NCBI GenBank assembly: GCA_013032095.1
Contig: WQBJ01000012.1
Coordinates: forward strand, 61,240 to 125,239
Direction of reading: 5' to 3'
Length of the DNA stretch: 64,000 nucleotides
Source: Ruegeria atlantica
GTDB taxonomy: Bacteria > Pseudomonadota > Alphaproteobacteria > Rhodobacterales > Rhodobacteraceae
Positions 8,475 to 17,428 of the stretch are shown piece after piece. The notes under the pieces were generated by a model. It ran no database searches. It was not told the DNA's origin and was given only the letters and a program-made list of their open reading frames with translations. Each line of letters begins with the position of its first letter. The stretch's first letter is position 1. The position numbers and the translations under genes were made by a program.

Positions 8475-9257
8475 TTACCAACGCCCGCTGGCTACAGTCC
8501 ACATGAGGGATAAGCGACGCCGAATTTCGCCCTGGGCCAGATCACCGGCCGCGACACGATCCGGGCGCGCCACAGCATGCCGAAGAACCCATTCCGCTTG
8601 CCACCCGGCATAGAGCGCCGGCCGTGCTTCAGCAGAAACTCCCGACGCGTTTGATCGCGCGCTCTTAAGTCGATCAAGTGCCTTTTCCGCCAGAGCCCGG
8701 ACACCTTCAGGCGTACCATTCAACAACGGAATTCGACCCCGCGCTTCAAGATCAGGAATGGCTCGAAACCAGTTCGCCACGCCGACAGAGTAACCGAAGT
8801 CGCGCAGAACGGTGTCGTCCGCAGACCCCAGAACCTGCGCCGCCGCAACCATCAAAGATCCAGCGCTGTGGTTGATATAAGCGTCGAAATGCGCCTCATC
8901 CTCAAATGGATCTCTGTATATATCCCAACGCCTTACAGAGACATACTCATCTAGCATGGCTGCCAAATGCGGTGACAAGACCCGTGAGAGAGGCGTTACG
9001 ACCTCGTGCCTCCGAACTGTCTGCCCCTCGGCAATCTCTTGCAATGCATCACGCCACCATTGCAGGCGCATTTCAGCGATCATCGCCTCTTGCGTAACCC
9101 ACGGTGCGCGGGCGACCTCGACGTTCAACGCATAGAGCGGGAACAACATGGGTCGCACGGTGATTGGCGCTGCCATTACCGCCATAAATCGATCCGGGTC
9201 GGCACGATGCACCAAAGCCGCGCAGGCTTTAATGTCGTCATCGAATTCTACGGTCAC
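8475..9257 (-). CDS. Squalene/phytoene synthase family protein (NDUFAF6-like)
   Basis: A 260-residue protein with the trans-isoprenyl synthase-like helical pattern: MLFPLYALNVEVARA, MRLQWWRDALQEI and NHSAGSLMVAAAQVLG. The two aspartate-rich DxxxD motifs of true phytoene or squalene synthases are not evident: the first is replaced by LQWWRDAL, and the second region reads VANWFRAIPDLEARG. This matches the non-catalytic subgroup related to the mitochondrial complex I assembly factor NDUFAF6. The GTG start at 9257 overlaps the cimA stop (GTGA), so its expression is tied to cimA. It is probably not a carotenoid gene. Confidence 0.8.
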   Translation of the reverse strand: MTVEFDDDIKACAALVHRADPDRFMAVMAAPITVRPMLFPLYALNVEVARAPWVTQEAMIAEMRLQWWRDALQEIAEGQTVRRHEVVTPLSRVLSPHLAAMLDEYVSVRRWDIYRDPFEDEAHFDAYINHSAGSLMVAAAQVLGSADDTVLRDFGYSVGVANWFRAIPDLEARGRIPLLNGTPEGVRALAEKALDRLKSARSNASGVSAEARPALYAGWQAEWVLRHAVARPDRVAAGDLAQGEIRRRLSLMWTVASGRW

Positions 9258-10888
9258 TCCGCCACCGCGGCATGCGGCCCGCAATCGCGCACCAGTTTCC
9301 ACTGAATCGCGTCCAAAAGCGCCTCGAACGAGGCATCGACTATGTTGGCGCTGACGCCTACGGTCGACCAGCGCCGCCCCTGCCCGTCTTCGCTATCAAT
9401 TATGACTCGCGTAACGGCTTCGGTGCCACCCTGGGTTATGCGAACCTTGAAGTCGACCAGCTTCATATCGGCCAACACCTGTGAATACTGTCCGAGATCC
9501 TTTGCCAGCGCTTTGGCCAGAGCGTTCACCGGTCCCCGGTCGCTGCCGTTTTCGTCCATGGACTCACTGACCGACAGTTTCTTTTCCCCATCAACCTTTA
9601 CAACGACAACAGCCTCCGACAGGCTGACCATTTTGTTGTACTTGTTCTTGCGCCGTTCGACGGTGACCTTGTAGCGCTTGACCTCGAAGAACTCGGGCAG
9701 TTGCCCCAACTCGTCCCGCGCCAGCAGCTCAAAACTGGCCTGAGCGGTGTCATATGAATACCCCTCAGCCTCGCGCTGCTTGATCCGATCCAGAATACGC
9801 CCCAGCGCCGGGTCGCCCTTTTCCACGACCAGTCCAGCCTCGGTCAGACGCTTGCGCAGGTTCGATTGGCCCGCCTGGTTCGACATCGGTATGATCCGCG
9901 CATTTCCGACCGCGCCCGGGTCCACATGCTCATAAGTCGACGGGTCCTTGAGGATCGCGCTGGCATGAAGCCCCGCCTTGTGCGCAAAAGCCGAAGCACC
10001 GACATAGGCCGATTGCTTGCTGGGAACTCGGTTCAGGATATCGTCCAGCATCCGGCTGACACGTGTCAAACCAGCCAGGGCCTCCGCACTGACGCCGGTA
10101 TCGAAACCCGACGCATAGGGTTCCTTCAACAATAAAGTCGGGATTAGAGCGGTCAGGTTCGCATTGCCGCACCGCTCCCCCAACCCGTTCAAGGTTCCCT
10201 GAATCTGCCGCGCACCTGCATCGACAGCAGCAAGAGAACAGGCCACCGCATTTTCGGTATCATTATGTGTGTGAATGCCCAGCCGCTCACCGGGCAAACC
10301 GGCGGCGATCACCTCGGACACAATCCGCGACACTTCCGCAGGAAGTGCCCCTCCATTGGTATCACACAGCACCACCCAGCGCGCACCAGCCTCCAGAGCA
10401 GCCCGACACACCTCTACCGCGTACGCGTGATTGTCCTTGTATCCATCAAAGAAATGCTCGGCATCGAACAACGCCTCACGTCCCTGCGCCACGATATGTG
10501 CGACCGAGGCCCGGACGTTCTCGACATTCTCCTCCAGAGAAATTCCCAGCGCATGGGAGACGTGATAATCGTGCGACTTGCCGACCAGACAGACAGCCTG
10601 CGTGCCCGCATTCATGACTGCCGCCAGAACATCGTCATTCTCAGCCGACCGGCCGGCGCGCTTGGTCATCCCAAAGGCGGTCAGTCGAGCCGTGGTTTTC
10701 GGCGCGGCCTCGAAAAACGCGCTGTCCGTTGGGTTCGCACCGGGCCAGCCGCCTTCGATATAGTCAACGCCCAGCTCGTCCAGAGCCTGCGCGATCTGCA
10801 CCTTCTCGGCGGTCGAAAACTGAACTCCCTGTGTCTGCTGCCCATCCCTTAGGGTCGTGTCGTAGAGGTATAAGCGTTCCTTTGACAT
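9254..10888 (-). CDS. cimA: (R)-citramalate synthase
   Basis: A 544-residue enzyme of the HMGL/LeuA family. The N-terminal TIM barrel starts YLYDTTLRDGQQTQGVQFS with the metal-binding Asp and catalytic Arg, and HTHNDTENAVACS supplies the metal histidines. Residues from about 400 form the LeuA-type regulatory domain. The YLYDTTLRDG start and the 540-residue length fit the CimA branch, which condenses acetyl-CoA with pyruvate for isoleucine synthesis, rather than LeuA or homocitrate synthase. Start is at ATG 10888 or the adjacent GTG 10891; both overlap the cysS stop. Confidence 0.88.
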   Translation of the reverse strand: MSKERLYLYDTTLRDGQQTQGVQFSTAEKVQIAQALDELGVDYIEGGWPGANPTDSAFFEAAPKTTARLTAFGMTKRAGRSAENDDVLAAVMNAGTQAVCLVGKSHDYHVSHALGISLEENVENVRASVAHIVAQGREALFDAEHFFDGYKDNHAYAVEVCRAALEAGARWVVLCDTNGGALPAEVSRIVSEVIAAGLPGERLGIHTHNDTENAVACSLAAVDAGARQIQGTLNGLGERCGNANLTALIPTLLLKEPYASGFDTGVSAEALAGLTRVSRMLDDILNRVPSKQSAYVGASAFAHKAGLHASAILKDPSTYEHVDPGAVGNARIIPMSNQAGQSNLRKRLTEAGLVVEKGDPALGRILDRIKQREAEGYSYDTAQASFELLARDELGQLPEFFEVKRYKVTVERRKNKYNKMVSLSEAVVVVKVDGEKKLSVSESMDENGSDRGPVNALAKALAKDLGQYSQVLADMKLVDFKVRITQGGTEAVTRVIIDSEDGQGRRWSTVGVSANIVDASFEALLDAIQWKLVRDCGPHAAVAE

Positions 10889-12285
10889 CACACCCCCTCC
10901 AGCTTGGCGGCATCGAACCCGGCACCGGGTACAAGTTCAACGCTTTCCTTGCTCATTCGAACCTCCACCCCTGCAGCCAGATAGGCGGCTTTCAGTCGGT
11001 CCACTTCCGAAAAATCCTTGTTCTGCATTGCAACGGCTCGGGCATCCGCCAACCGGTCTGCATGTGCAGTCAAGTCCACCGAAGCGGTATCCGCCCAGGC
11101 TCCCATCTCGGGAACAAGTAATCCCAACAACTGCGCGCTCGCCAGAAGATCAGCCACGTCCCCATCGGCAGCCAGACGGTAGAGTTCCGCCAAAGCGCCC
11201 GCCGTGTTTAGGTCGTCACTCAGCGCAGCGACAACCTCGGGCGCCGCGCTGGCGGCGGGCTCGATGCCCGCTGTCAGCGCCCGCCACTTGCGCAGCGTTG
11301 CCTCGGCCTCACGCGCCTTTTTCTCGGTCCAGTCCATTGGCTTGCGGTAATGGGTTTGCAAGAAGACAAAGCGGATCACCTCCCCCGGAACGCCCTGTTC
11401 CAGCAGATCGTGCACGGTGAAGAAATTGCCCAGCGATTTGGACATCTTCTTACCTTCCACCTGCAGCATTTCATTGTGCAACCAGACGCGAGCGAACTCC
11501 CCTTCCGGATGCGCGCAGCAGCTCTGGGCGATCTCGTTTTCGTGGTGCGGGAACATCAGGTCGTTGCCGCCGCCATGAATGTCGAAGCTGTCGCCCAGCA
11601 GCTCATAGCTCATGGCCGAGCATTCGATATGCCAGCCCGGACGCCCCCGGCCCCAGGGGCTGTCCCAACCCGGCAACTCATCGGTCGAGGGTTTCCACAG
11701 CACGAAATCCATCGGGTTTTTCTTGTAGGGCGCAACCTCAACCCGTGCCCCCGCGATCATGTCATCGATAGAGCGCCCGGACAAAGCGCCATATTTCTCT
11801 TTCCAGCTCTCCACGGCAAACAGAACATGCCCCTCGGCTGCGTAGGCATGGCCCTTCTCGATCAGACCCTCGATCATCGCAATCATCTGGCTGATGTATT
11901 GCGTTGCGCGCGGCATCTCGTTTGGTTCCAACGCCCCCAGCGCGCCCATATCATGCAGATACCAGCCGATCGTCTCGTCCGAACGCTCCTGCACCAACTG
12001 CTCCAGCGTACCCGCGGCCCCGGCTTTCTGACGGGCCAGAGCTGTTGCGTTTATCTTGTCGTCCACGTCGGTGAAGTTGCGCACATAGGTCACATGATCC
12101 GCGCCGTACGTTTGCCGCAGCAGTCTGTAAAGTACATCGAACACTACCACTGGACGCGCATTACCCAGATGAGCACGGTCGTAGACAGTAGGTCCACAGA
12201 CATACATCCGCACATTGTCGGCGCTGATCGGCACGAAATCCTCTTTCGTCCGCGTCCGGGTGTTGTGCAGTTTGATCGTCGTCAT
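10888..12285 (-). CDS. cysS: Cysteinyl-tRNA synthetase
   Basis: A 465-residue class Ia synthetase charging tRNA-Cys. The HIGH-like motif is in [10 protein letters not shown]. The zinc site uses the Cys in [18 protein letters not shown] and the [11 protein letters not shown] histidines, and the KMSKS loop is [11 protein letters not shown]. Length and order match bacterial CysS. It is the first gene of a minus-strand run cysS-cimA-(squalene-synthase-like), with junctions overlapping by one to four bases. Confidence 0.96.
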   Translation of the reverse strand: MTTIKLHNTRTRTKEDFVPISADNVRMYVCGPTVYDRAHLGNARPVVVFDVLYRLLRQTYGADHVTYVRNFTDVDDKINATALARQKAGAAGTLEQLVQERSDETIGWYLHDMGALGALEPNEMPRATQYISQMIAMIEGLIEKGHAYAAEGHVLFAVESWKEKYGALSGRSIDDMIAGARVEVAPYKKNPMDFVLWKPSTDELPGWDSPWGRGRPGWHIECSAMSYELLGDSFDIHGGGNDLMFPHHENEIAQSCCAHPEGEFARVWLHNEMLQVEGKKMSKSLGNFFTVHDLLEQGVPGEVIRFVFLQTHYRKPMDWTEKKAREAEATLRKWRALTAGIEPAASAAPEVVAALSDDLNTAGALAELYRLAADGDVADLLASAQLLGLLVPEMGAWADTASVDLTAHADRLADARAVAMQNKDFSEVDRLKAAYLAAGVEVRMSKESVELVPGAGFDAAKLEGV

Positions 12286-12501
12286 CGGTCGGCTCCTAAA
12301 GACAGCATGGCTTCTCGCGTTGGCGCGGGCTTAGCAACTTGTCTCAGGGATGAAAACGAAAGAAACCGGCCCGCTTGATAAATCAGCAGGTAATGCAGCA
12401 GATAATGATGCAGGTCATCGGGTTCATGGATGTCCTCTATCACGCAGATTGCCAGACGCCAAGCCTTGAGTTCCGTCGCTTCGCATCGCACGCTATTGTG
12501 C

Positions 12502-12846
12502 ATGAGCCGCGAGACAGTAAACGCCATTTGCCAAACTCTGCCTGGTGCCGAACTCTCCGACCCGTGGGGTGGAGGACATGACGCTTGGAAAATTGGAGGC
12601 AAGATGTTTGCCTGTATTGGAACGGCCAATGATGGCGTTTCCGTCAAAACCCCGGATATCGATACCGCCCAGATGCTGATCGACGCCGGTGTCGGAGAAA
12701 AAGCCCGGTATTTCCACCGAAGTTGGATTCACCTGCCCTTCGACTGCGACAAAGACGAGCTGAACCACAGGTTGACCGCTTCGTATGAACTGGTCCGCGC
12801 CTCGCTTACTAAAAAAGCTCAGGCCACACTCCCCCCGCGAAGCTGA
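12502..12846 (+). CDS. MmcQ/YjbR-family DNA-binding-like protein
   Basis: A 114-residue protein starting MSRETVNAICQTLPGAE and containing WGGGHDAWKIGGKMFACIG, followed by a helical C-terminal half. This is the MmcQ/YjbR fold (CyaY-like, predicted DNA-binding). I start at ATG 12502, since the longer frame back to 12430 runs into sequence unlike the family. It is a stand-alone gene without informative neighbours, and its role is unknown. Confidence 0.82.
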   Translation: MSRETVNAICQTLPGAELSDPWGGGHDAWKIGGKMFACIGTANDGVSVKTPDIDTAQMLIDAGVGEKARYFHRSWIHLPFDCDKDELNHRLTASYELVRASLTKKAQATLPPRS

Positions 12847-12904
12847 TTGACAAACGGCTACTGCTCTGGCCCTGTCACCAAAAACGACAGGACGGGAGCG
12901 GGCT

Positions 12905-14095
12905 ATGAAATTGTCGCAGCGTATCACTCACCTGACCGGAGGCAGCAGCGACGGATGGGATGTGTTCTACCGCGCCCGCCGAATGATCAGCGACGGCTAT
13001 GCCGTGACCGAGCTTACCATTGGTGAACACGACATCCGAACAGACCCGTCGATTCTGGAGGCCATGGACCTCTCGGCGCGACAAGGTCACACCGGATACG
13101 CCATGGTGCCGGGCACCGATTTGCTACGCGATACCGTGGCCGCCAGGCTGCAAGCCCGTACTGGCGTACCCACCACCCGCAACAATGTGTTGATTACACC
13201 GGGTGGCCAGTCTGCCCTTTTCGCCGCTCATGTTGCGGTCTGTGATCCCGGGGATGTGGGCCTTTTTCTTGACCCCTACTATGCAACTTATCCAGGCACG
13301 ATACGGGGTGCTGGTGCTGTGGCACGGGCAGTTCAGACCACAGCCGAAGACACGTTCCAGCCGCGGGCTGAACAGATCGAAGCTGCCGTCGACGGTGCGG
13401 TCTCTCTGTTGATCAATACGCCGAACAACCCCACCGGGGTCGTGTATTCGCGCGAGACGCTAGACGATATCGCCACTGTCTGCCGCAACAATGACCTCTG
13501 GTTAATTTCGGATGAAGTTTACGACACACAGGTTTGGGATGGCGAACATATTTCGCCCCGGACTCTGCCCAATATGGCCGAGCGCACACTGGTTGTTGGC
13601 TCCATGTCAAAATCGCATGCTATGACAGGGTCTCGGTGCGGTTGGGTGGTCGGGCCGGAAGAGGTGATTGGCCATCTCATCAATCTCGCGACGCATACCA
13701 CATATGGCGTGCCCGGGTTCATTCAGGACGCCGCCAGCTTTGCGCTGAATGCAGGTGCTGAGTTAGAAGAGCAGATTGCCGCCCCCTTCCGCAGGCGTCG
13801 TGCACTGGCAGTTGGAATTCTCGAAGCCCAAAACACCGTGGGGCTAATCCCGGCTCAGGGTGCGATGTATCTGATGTTGGATATCCGCGCGACCGGCCTC
13901 AGCGGTGAAGGATTCGCCAATGCTTTGCTGGATACTCACGCAATCGCCGTAATGCCCGGTGAAAGCTTCGGCTCTGCTGCTGCCGGTCATGTTCGTGTGG
14001 CGATGACCATTGACGATGATCGCTTCGCGACCGCCCTGAACACGATATGCGAATTTGCAGCCGATCTGGCCGATCAGCACGCGGTCACTGCTTAG
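12905..14095 (+). CDS. Class I/II PLP-dependent aminotransferase
   Basis: A 396-residue fold-type I aminotransferase. Motifs are TPGGQSALFAAH, INTPNNPTGVVYSRET, LISDEVYDTQVW and the Schiff-base lysine in SMSKSHAMTGSRCGW, with an Arg near the C-terminus binding the substrate carboxylate (HVRVAM). It belongs to the aspartate/aromatic aminotransferase superfamily. The amino donor and acceptor cannot be fixed from sequence. The first codon (ATG 12905) follows a GGGAGCGGGCT stretch that can serve as a ribosome binding site. Confidence 0.88.
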   Translation: MKLSQRITHLTGGSSDGWDVFYRARRMISDGYAVTELTIGEHDIRTDPSILEAMDLSARQGHTGYAMVPGTDLLRDTVAARLQARTGVPTTRNNVLITPGGQSALFAAHVAVCDPGDVGLFLDPYYATYPGTIRGAGAVARAVQTTAEDTFQPRAEQIEAAVDGAVSLLINTPNNPTGVVYSRETLDDIATVCRNNDLWLISDEVYDTQVWDGEHISPRTLPNMAERTLVVGSMSKSHAMTGSRCGWVVGPEEVIGHLINLATHTTYGVPGFIQDAASFALNAGAELEEQIAAPFRRRRALAVGILEAQNTVGLIPAQGAMYLMLDIRATGLSGEGFANALLDTHAIAVMPGESFGSAAAGHVRVAMTIDDDRFATALNTICEFAADLADQHAVTA

Positions 14096-14101
14096 CGGAA
14101 T

Positions 14102-14620
14102 TTAGAACCGGAATGATGTACGCAGGTTGAATACGTTTGAATCCAACCCTCCATCTGTCCGCGTGACGTCGTCAAACTCCTGCCGCAACGCTTCGCCGCT
14201 GATGATAAAGCGGTCGTTGATGGGGTAAGCCACTCCGATCCCGTAAACGGCGGCGGTGTCGTTATCCACCGAGGCATCCAATCTGGCCGCGCCAACCACC
14301 ACATATCCAAGGGCCGAGCCAAAGTCATATCCACCCCGTAGTTTCAGGCGGGTTATGCTGTCGAGGCTGCCTTCGCCTTCACTAAGATCAAATGACAGAC
14401 GGTTGTACTCCAACTCTCCGCCCAACACAAAATTCCCGAAATCGCGATCATAGCCAATAAATGGGCCGAAAGTTGCATCATTACCGCTTGAACCGTTTGG
14501 GCCGTCAGCATCGGTGTATCCAAAGCTGAAACCGGCATAAGGCCCTGTCCAATCCTCAGCCATTGACGGGGCCGCGATGCTCGCCACCAACGTAAAACTG
14601 AGGGCCATAAGGGCTTTCAT
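14102..14620 (-). CDS. Outer-membrane beta-barrel protein
   Basis: A 172-residue protein with a signal peptide (MKALMALSFTLVASIAAP, cleaved after SMA). Alternating-hydrophobicity strands follow (WTGPYAGFSFGYTD, FGPFIGYDRDFGNFVLGGEL, LKLRGGYDFG) and the protein ends in a C-terminal Phe (NLRTSFRF), the hallmark of BamA substrates. The size suggests an eight-stranded barrel of the Opa/OmpW-like kind. The start is ATG 14620, seven bases after a clear AGGAGA. Its function is unknown. It is convergent with the aminotransferase gene, only six bases from its stop. Confidence 0.85.
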   Translation of the reverse strand: MKALMALSFTLVASIAAPSMAEDWTGPYAGFSFGYTDADGPNGSSGNDATFGPFIGYDRDFGNFVLGGELEYNRLSFDLSEGEGSLDSITRLKLRGGYDFGSALGYVVVGAARLDASVDNDTAAVYGIGVAYPINDRFIISGEALRQEFDDVTRTDGGLDSNVFNLRTSFRF

Positions 14621-15040
14621 CAATCTCTCCTAAAAACCAAAAGCCAAAGCTTCGACCGCATAGGTTGTAGTAACTCAAAAACTTGGTCCGAGATCGTTAA
14701 TAATCAATTGAGATCACGAACCACTCTTAAATAAGTGAAGGAACTATAACAGATTTTTACCCATGCCGGAGAAAAACTTGTGCAGACAAATGAACAGTGT
14801 GACATCTGCATATATACTTCGCTTTTAGGCACCCAAGTCGCAAACAGAACAGATTGAGACAGAGCACATCGGGATACTGTGTTTCACAAGGTGAGGACCT
14901 GAATGCAAAGCGATGTTTGGAAGATTCGGCTGGTCAGCCGCACCATAGGTGCGGACCGCGGTCGTGCGGCGCGTGGTCGACCATCAGGGGTGTGAACTCG
15001 GCCACCCTGACACGTCCCCCAAAAAACCGGAATCCAAACC
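14621..15040 (+). promoter_or_regulatory. Long structured leader / promoter region of the MttB-like gene
   Basis: This 420-bp gap holds no convincing gene. Its left half is AT-rich and should contain the divergent promoters. Its right half is GC-rich and full of hairpins: GGCT-GGTC-AGCC near 14929, a 7-bp stem with a 3-base loop at 14938-14954, the palindrome GACCGCGGTC at 14954-14963, TGGTCGACCA at 14974-14983, and a stem of TCAGGG with CCCTGA at 14984-15010. The methyltransferase start follows 30 bases later. The folding pattern suggests a regulatory RNA leader, but it matches no riboswitch consensus I know. Confidence 0.4.
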
Positions 15041-16585
15041 ATGAACGATCAAACCCGCACCACATCCCGCAGCGGTGGGCGCGCCGCGCGTCGTGCCGCC
15101 CGTGCGACGTCCCTACCCGAACACCTGCGCCCCGTCCGCCCCGGCATGGAAGGCGGTGTCCTCAATGTCCTGACCCAAGCCCAGATCGAACGCATCCACG
15201 AAGCGGCGCTAACCGCATTGGAAACGATCGGTTTGGCGGACGCACCACAGAGCGGTATCGACTATCTGGTCGCCGCCGGATGCACTCTGGGCGATGACGG
15301 CCGCATTCGTTTTCCCCGCGCGTTGGTGGAAGACACAATCGCCAAGGCCAACCGCTCGGTCACGCTTTATAGTCGTGACGGAAAAACCGATCTAGAGCTA
15401 TCGGGAACCAAGGTTCACTATGGCACTGCAGGTGCAGCGGTTAGCATGGTCGATGTCCATGGCAACGAATATCGCGACTCGACCGTTCAGGATCTGCACG
15501 ATGCCGCCCGCATCTGCGAACAACTGGAAAACATTCATTTCGTACAACGCCCCATGGTTTGCCGCGATATCGCGGACAATTTGGAGATGGACCTGAACAC
15601 GATCTACGCCGCGTGTTCAGGCACGTTCAAACACATCGGTACGTCTTTCACGGAACCCAGCCACGTCGCCCCCGCAATGGAGATGATCTACATGATCGCG
15701 GGCGGTGAGGATAAATATCGTGAGCGGCCATTCGTGTCGAACTCGAACTGCTTCGTCGTACCGCCGATGAAATTCGCAACAGAAAGCTGCGAAGTGATGG
15801 AGGAGTGCATCAAGGCCGGGATGCCCGTTCTGTTGTTGTCCGCCGGCATGGCTGGGGCCACCGCGCCTTCGACCATTGCGGGGGCGATCGCACAGGCGAC
15901 GGCAGAATGCCTCGCTGGTTTGGTTTATGTAAACGCCGTAAGCCCCGGCGCTGCTGCGATTTTTGGAACCTGGCCCTTTGGTCTGGACCTGCGCACGGGC
16001 GCCATGTCCATAGGTTCGGGCGAACAAGCCCTCCTGACCGCAGGCTGTGCCCAGATGCACCGTTTCTACGACCTGCCGGGTGGTGCCGCCGCCGGCGCGT
16101 CGGATTCGAAACTGCCCGACATGCAGGCCGGCTGGGAGCAGATGTGCTCTAACGTCATGGCAGGTCTGTCTGGTCTGAACATGGTGTACGAAGCGGCAGG
16201 CATGCATGCCTCACTGCTGGGCTTCTGCCACGAAAGCCTAATCCTCAGCGATGATCTGATTGGTCAGGCCCAACGGTGCGTGCGCGGGATTGAAGTCACA
16301 GATGAAACGCTGGCATTGGATCAAATCGCCGAGGTCTGTATGGGTGGACCGGGTCACTATCTAGGCACCGACGCGACACTCAGCCGGATGCAGGCAGACT
16401 ACGTTTATCCCACCTTCGGAGATCGCACCTCCCCCAAGGAATGGGCGGAGCTTGGCAAACCCGACTTGATCCAAAAGGCGATCAAGCGGAAGGAGGAAAT
16501 CCTGTCCACCCCATCACCAGCCCGGTTCGATCCGTTGTTGGATGCAGAGCTTCGCGGAAAGTTCAACATTTACCTTCCCTTGTAA
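15041..16585 (+). CDS. MttB-family (trimethylamine-methyltransferase-like) corrinoid methyltransferase, non-pyrrolysine
   Basis: A 514-residue protein of the MttB superfamily: an Arg-rich N-terminus, EHLRPVRPGMEGG, then a TIM barrel with VSMVDVHG, HIGTSFTEPSH and MVYEAAGMHASLLGFCHES. There is no in-frame amber codon, so it is not the pyrrolysine trimethylamine enzyme but one of the Pyl-less relatives. Characterised Pyl-less members (MtgB type) move a methyl group from glycine betaine or similar compounds to a corrinoid protein. The matching corrinoid protein and DUF1638 protein lie 26 kb away. The substrate is not known. It ends at TAA before a strong terminator. Confidence 0.88.
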   Translation: MNDQTRTTSRSGGRAARRAARATSLPEHLRPVRPGMEGGVLNVLTQAQIERIHEAALTALETIGLADAPQSGIDYLVAAGCTLGDDGRIRFPRALVEDTIAKANRSVTLYSRDGKTDLELSGTKVHYGTAGAAVSMVDVHGNEYRDSTVQDLHDAARICEQLENIHFVQRPMVCRDIADNLEMDLNTIYAACSGTFKHIGTSFTEPSHVAPAMEMIYMIAGGEDKYRERPFVSNSNCFVVPPMKFATESCEVMEECIKAGMPVLLLSAGMAGATAPSTIAGAIAQATAECLAGLVYVNAVSPGAAAIFGTWPFGLDLRTGAMSIGSGEQALLTAGCAQMHRFYDLPGGAAAGASDSKLPDMQAGWEQMCSNVMAGLSGLNMVYEAAGMHASLLGFCHESLILSDDLIGQAQRCVRGIEVTDETLALDQIAEVCMGGPGHYLGTDATLSRMQADYVYPTFGDRTSPKEWAELGKPDLIQKAIKRKEEILSTPSPARFDPLLDAELRGKFNIYLPL

Positions 16586-16591
16586 GCCTTT

Positions 16592-16623
16592 AAAAAGCGG
16601 CCAGAAAATCTCCGGCCGCTTTT
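16592..16623 (+). terminator. Intrinsic terminator after the MttB-like gene
   Basis: AAAAGCGGCC pairs with GGCCGCTTT across an 11-base loop, followed by TTT. It lies six bases after the stop codon. The run of A on the other side makes it usable from both strands, so it can also stop the EF-hand transcript. Confidence 0.85.
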
Positions 16624-16632
16624 CGCTTAAGT

Positions 16633-16878
16633 TTAGCCGTCGGTCGCGGGCAACAAGCCAGCTTCCTGCGCAACAGCGATCTCGGCTTCGTCCAAAGCAC
16701 CGTCACCGTTGGCGTCCATAGCCGAGAAGGTATCCGAGTCGACGTCAGGCAATACGGCCTGTACTTCTTCGATCGTCAGCACACCGTCCCCGTTAGCATC
16801 TGCTGAGGACTGCGCGACGGCCAGCGCGGGCAATCCAAATGCAAGGGCGGCAAGAGCGGCTAAAGATTGCGGTTTCAT
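16633..16878 (-). CDS. Small secreted EF-hand protein
   Basis: An 81-residue protein with a signal peptide (MKPQSLAALAALAFGLPALA, cleavage near AVA-QSS) and two EF-hand calcium loops: DANGDGVLTIEE and DANGDGALDEAE. The start ATG 16878 is preceded by AGGAGG at ideal spacing; the frame extends to 17049 without similarity or start signals. It is likely exported to the periplasm, where it would bind calcium. Partners are unknown. Confidence 0.85.
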   Translation of the reverse strand: MKPQSLAALAALAFGLPALAVAQSSADANGDGVLTIEEVQAVLPDVDSDTFSAMDANGDGALDEAEIAVAQEAGLLPATDG

Positions 16879-17122
16879 TGTGATGCCTCCTGATAGAGTT
16901 TTTTGAGTGTTTGCGTCCGGACATGCACCAGAAACACCGCAACCCACCTGAGTGTCACCCGCATTGAGAGAAACCGGTACTTTCGCGCCAATCTCCGCGT
17001 GTTTGGTAGAGTCGCGTTTGCGGCGAGTCGCCGGGCAAAATTCCCCCATAACGTCTCGGCGGTTCTTTCCCGACGCCGGAACAGTGTTCCGGCAAACCTC
17101 TGCTCAAATTCGCATGTATGGC

Positions 17123-17152
17123 TTTAAAAAAGAAAGGGGGCCGAAGCCCCCT
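17123..17152 (-). terminator. Strong minus-strand intrinsic terminator
   Basis: On the minus strand AGGGGGC-TTCG-GCCCCCT forms a seven-pair stem with a UUCG tetraloop, followed by TTCTTTTTT. It lies about 280 bp beyond the nrdJ stop, so it either ends a long nrdJ 3' UTR or closes a separate small transcript. Confidence 0.8.
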
Positions 17153-17207
17153 GTCAGTTTCGCCTTCCAGGCTCATTTCGTTGACCGCCCGGTGTTTTTT
17201 TGCCTGC

Positions 17208-17399
17208 GGCCTGGACTGCGCATGGGACGAGCGCACCCGCCCCTTGAAAGAGTGGGAGGGAGCAAATATTCCGCCCCACCCTGTTCCCGGCCAACACGGG
17301 CATGTCGGCCGAGTGAAGCAAGGCGCCTAGTGGTAAGTCTCAGGCTTTGCCTTGCCCCCTATTCGTCGGGACCGGAAGTCCGGGGGGGAATTCCAGGTC
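17208..17399. ncRNA. Candidate structured RNA (about 190 nt), unidentified
   Basis: GGCCTGGA at 17208-17215 can pair with TCCAGGTC at 17392-17399 (eight pairs, one wobble). Between them lie a central hairpin at 17288-17311 (CGGCC with GGCCG) and a second hairpin at 17318-17355 (GCAAGGC with GCCTTGC plus an inner GCCT/AGGC). A long closing stem, central loop and 3'-side hairpin recall the layout of 6S RNA, but I see no sequence identity that would prove it. The strand is undecided. No reading frame here has a protein-like composition. Confidence 0.25.
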
Positions 17400-17428
17400 C
17401 CTACACCCCGCCTGGCGGGGCGTTTGCC

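Noticed and set aside
8475..9257. Carotenoid biosynthesis (phytoene synthase) gene
   Set aside because: Catalytic aspartate motifs are not evident and no other crt gene is nearby.
12282..12647. A 121-residue minus-strand ORF upstream of cysS
   Set aside because: It overlaps the MmcQ/YjbR gene antisense and has no domain-like pattern.
14854..15297. A 147-residue ORF in the leader of the MttB-like gene
   Set aside because: Arg/Pro-rich shadow frame overlapping the true gene; the region is better explained as structured leader.
15041..16585. Pyrrolysine-type MttB
   Set aside because: There is no in-frame amber codon; the frame is uninterrupted to TAA.
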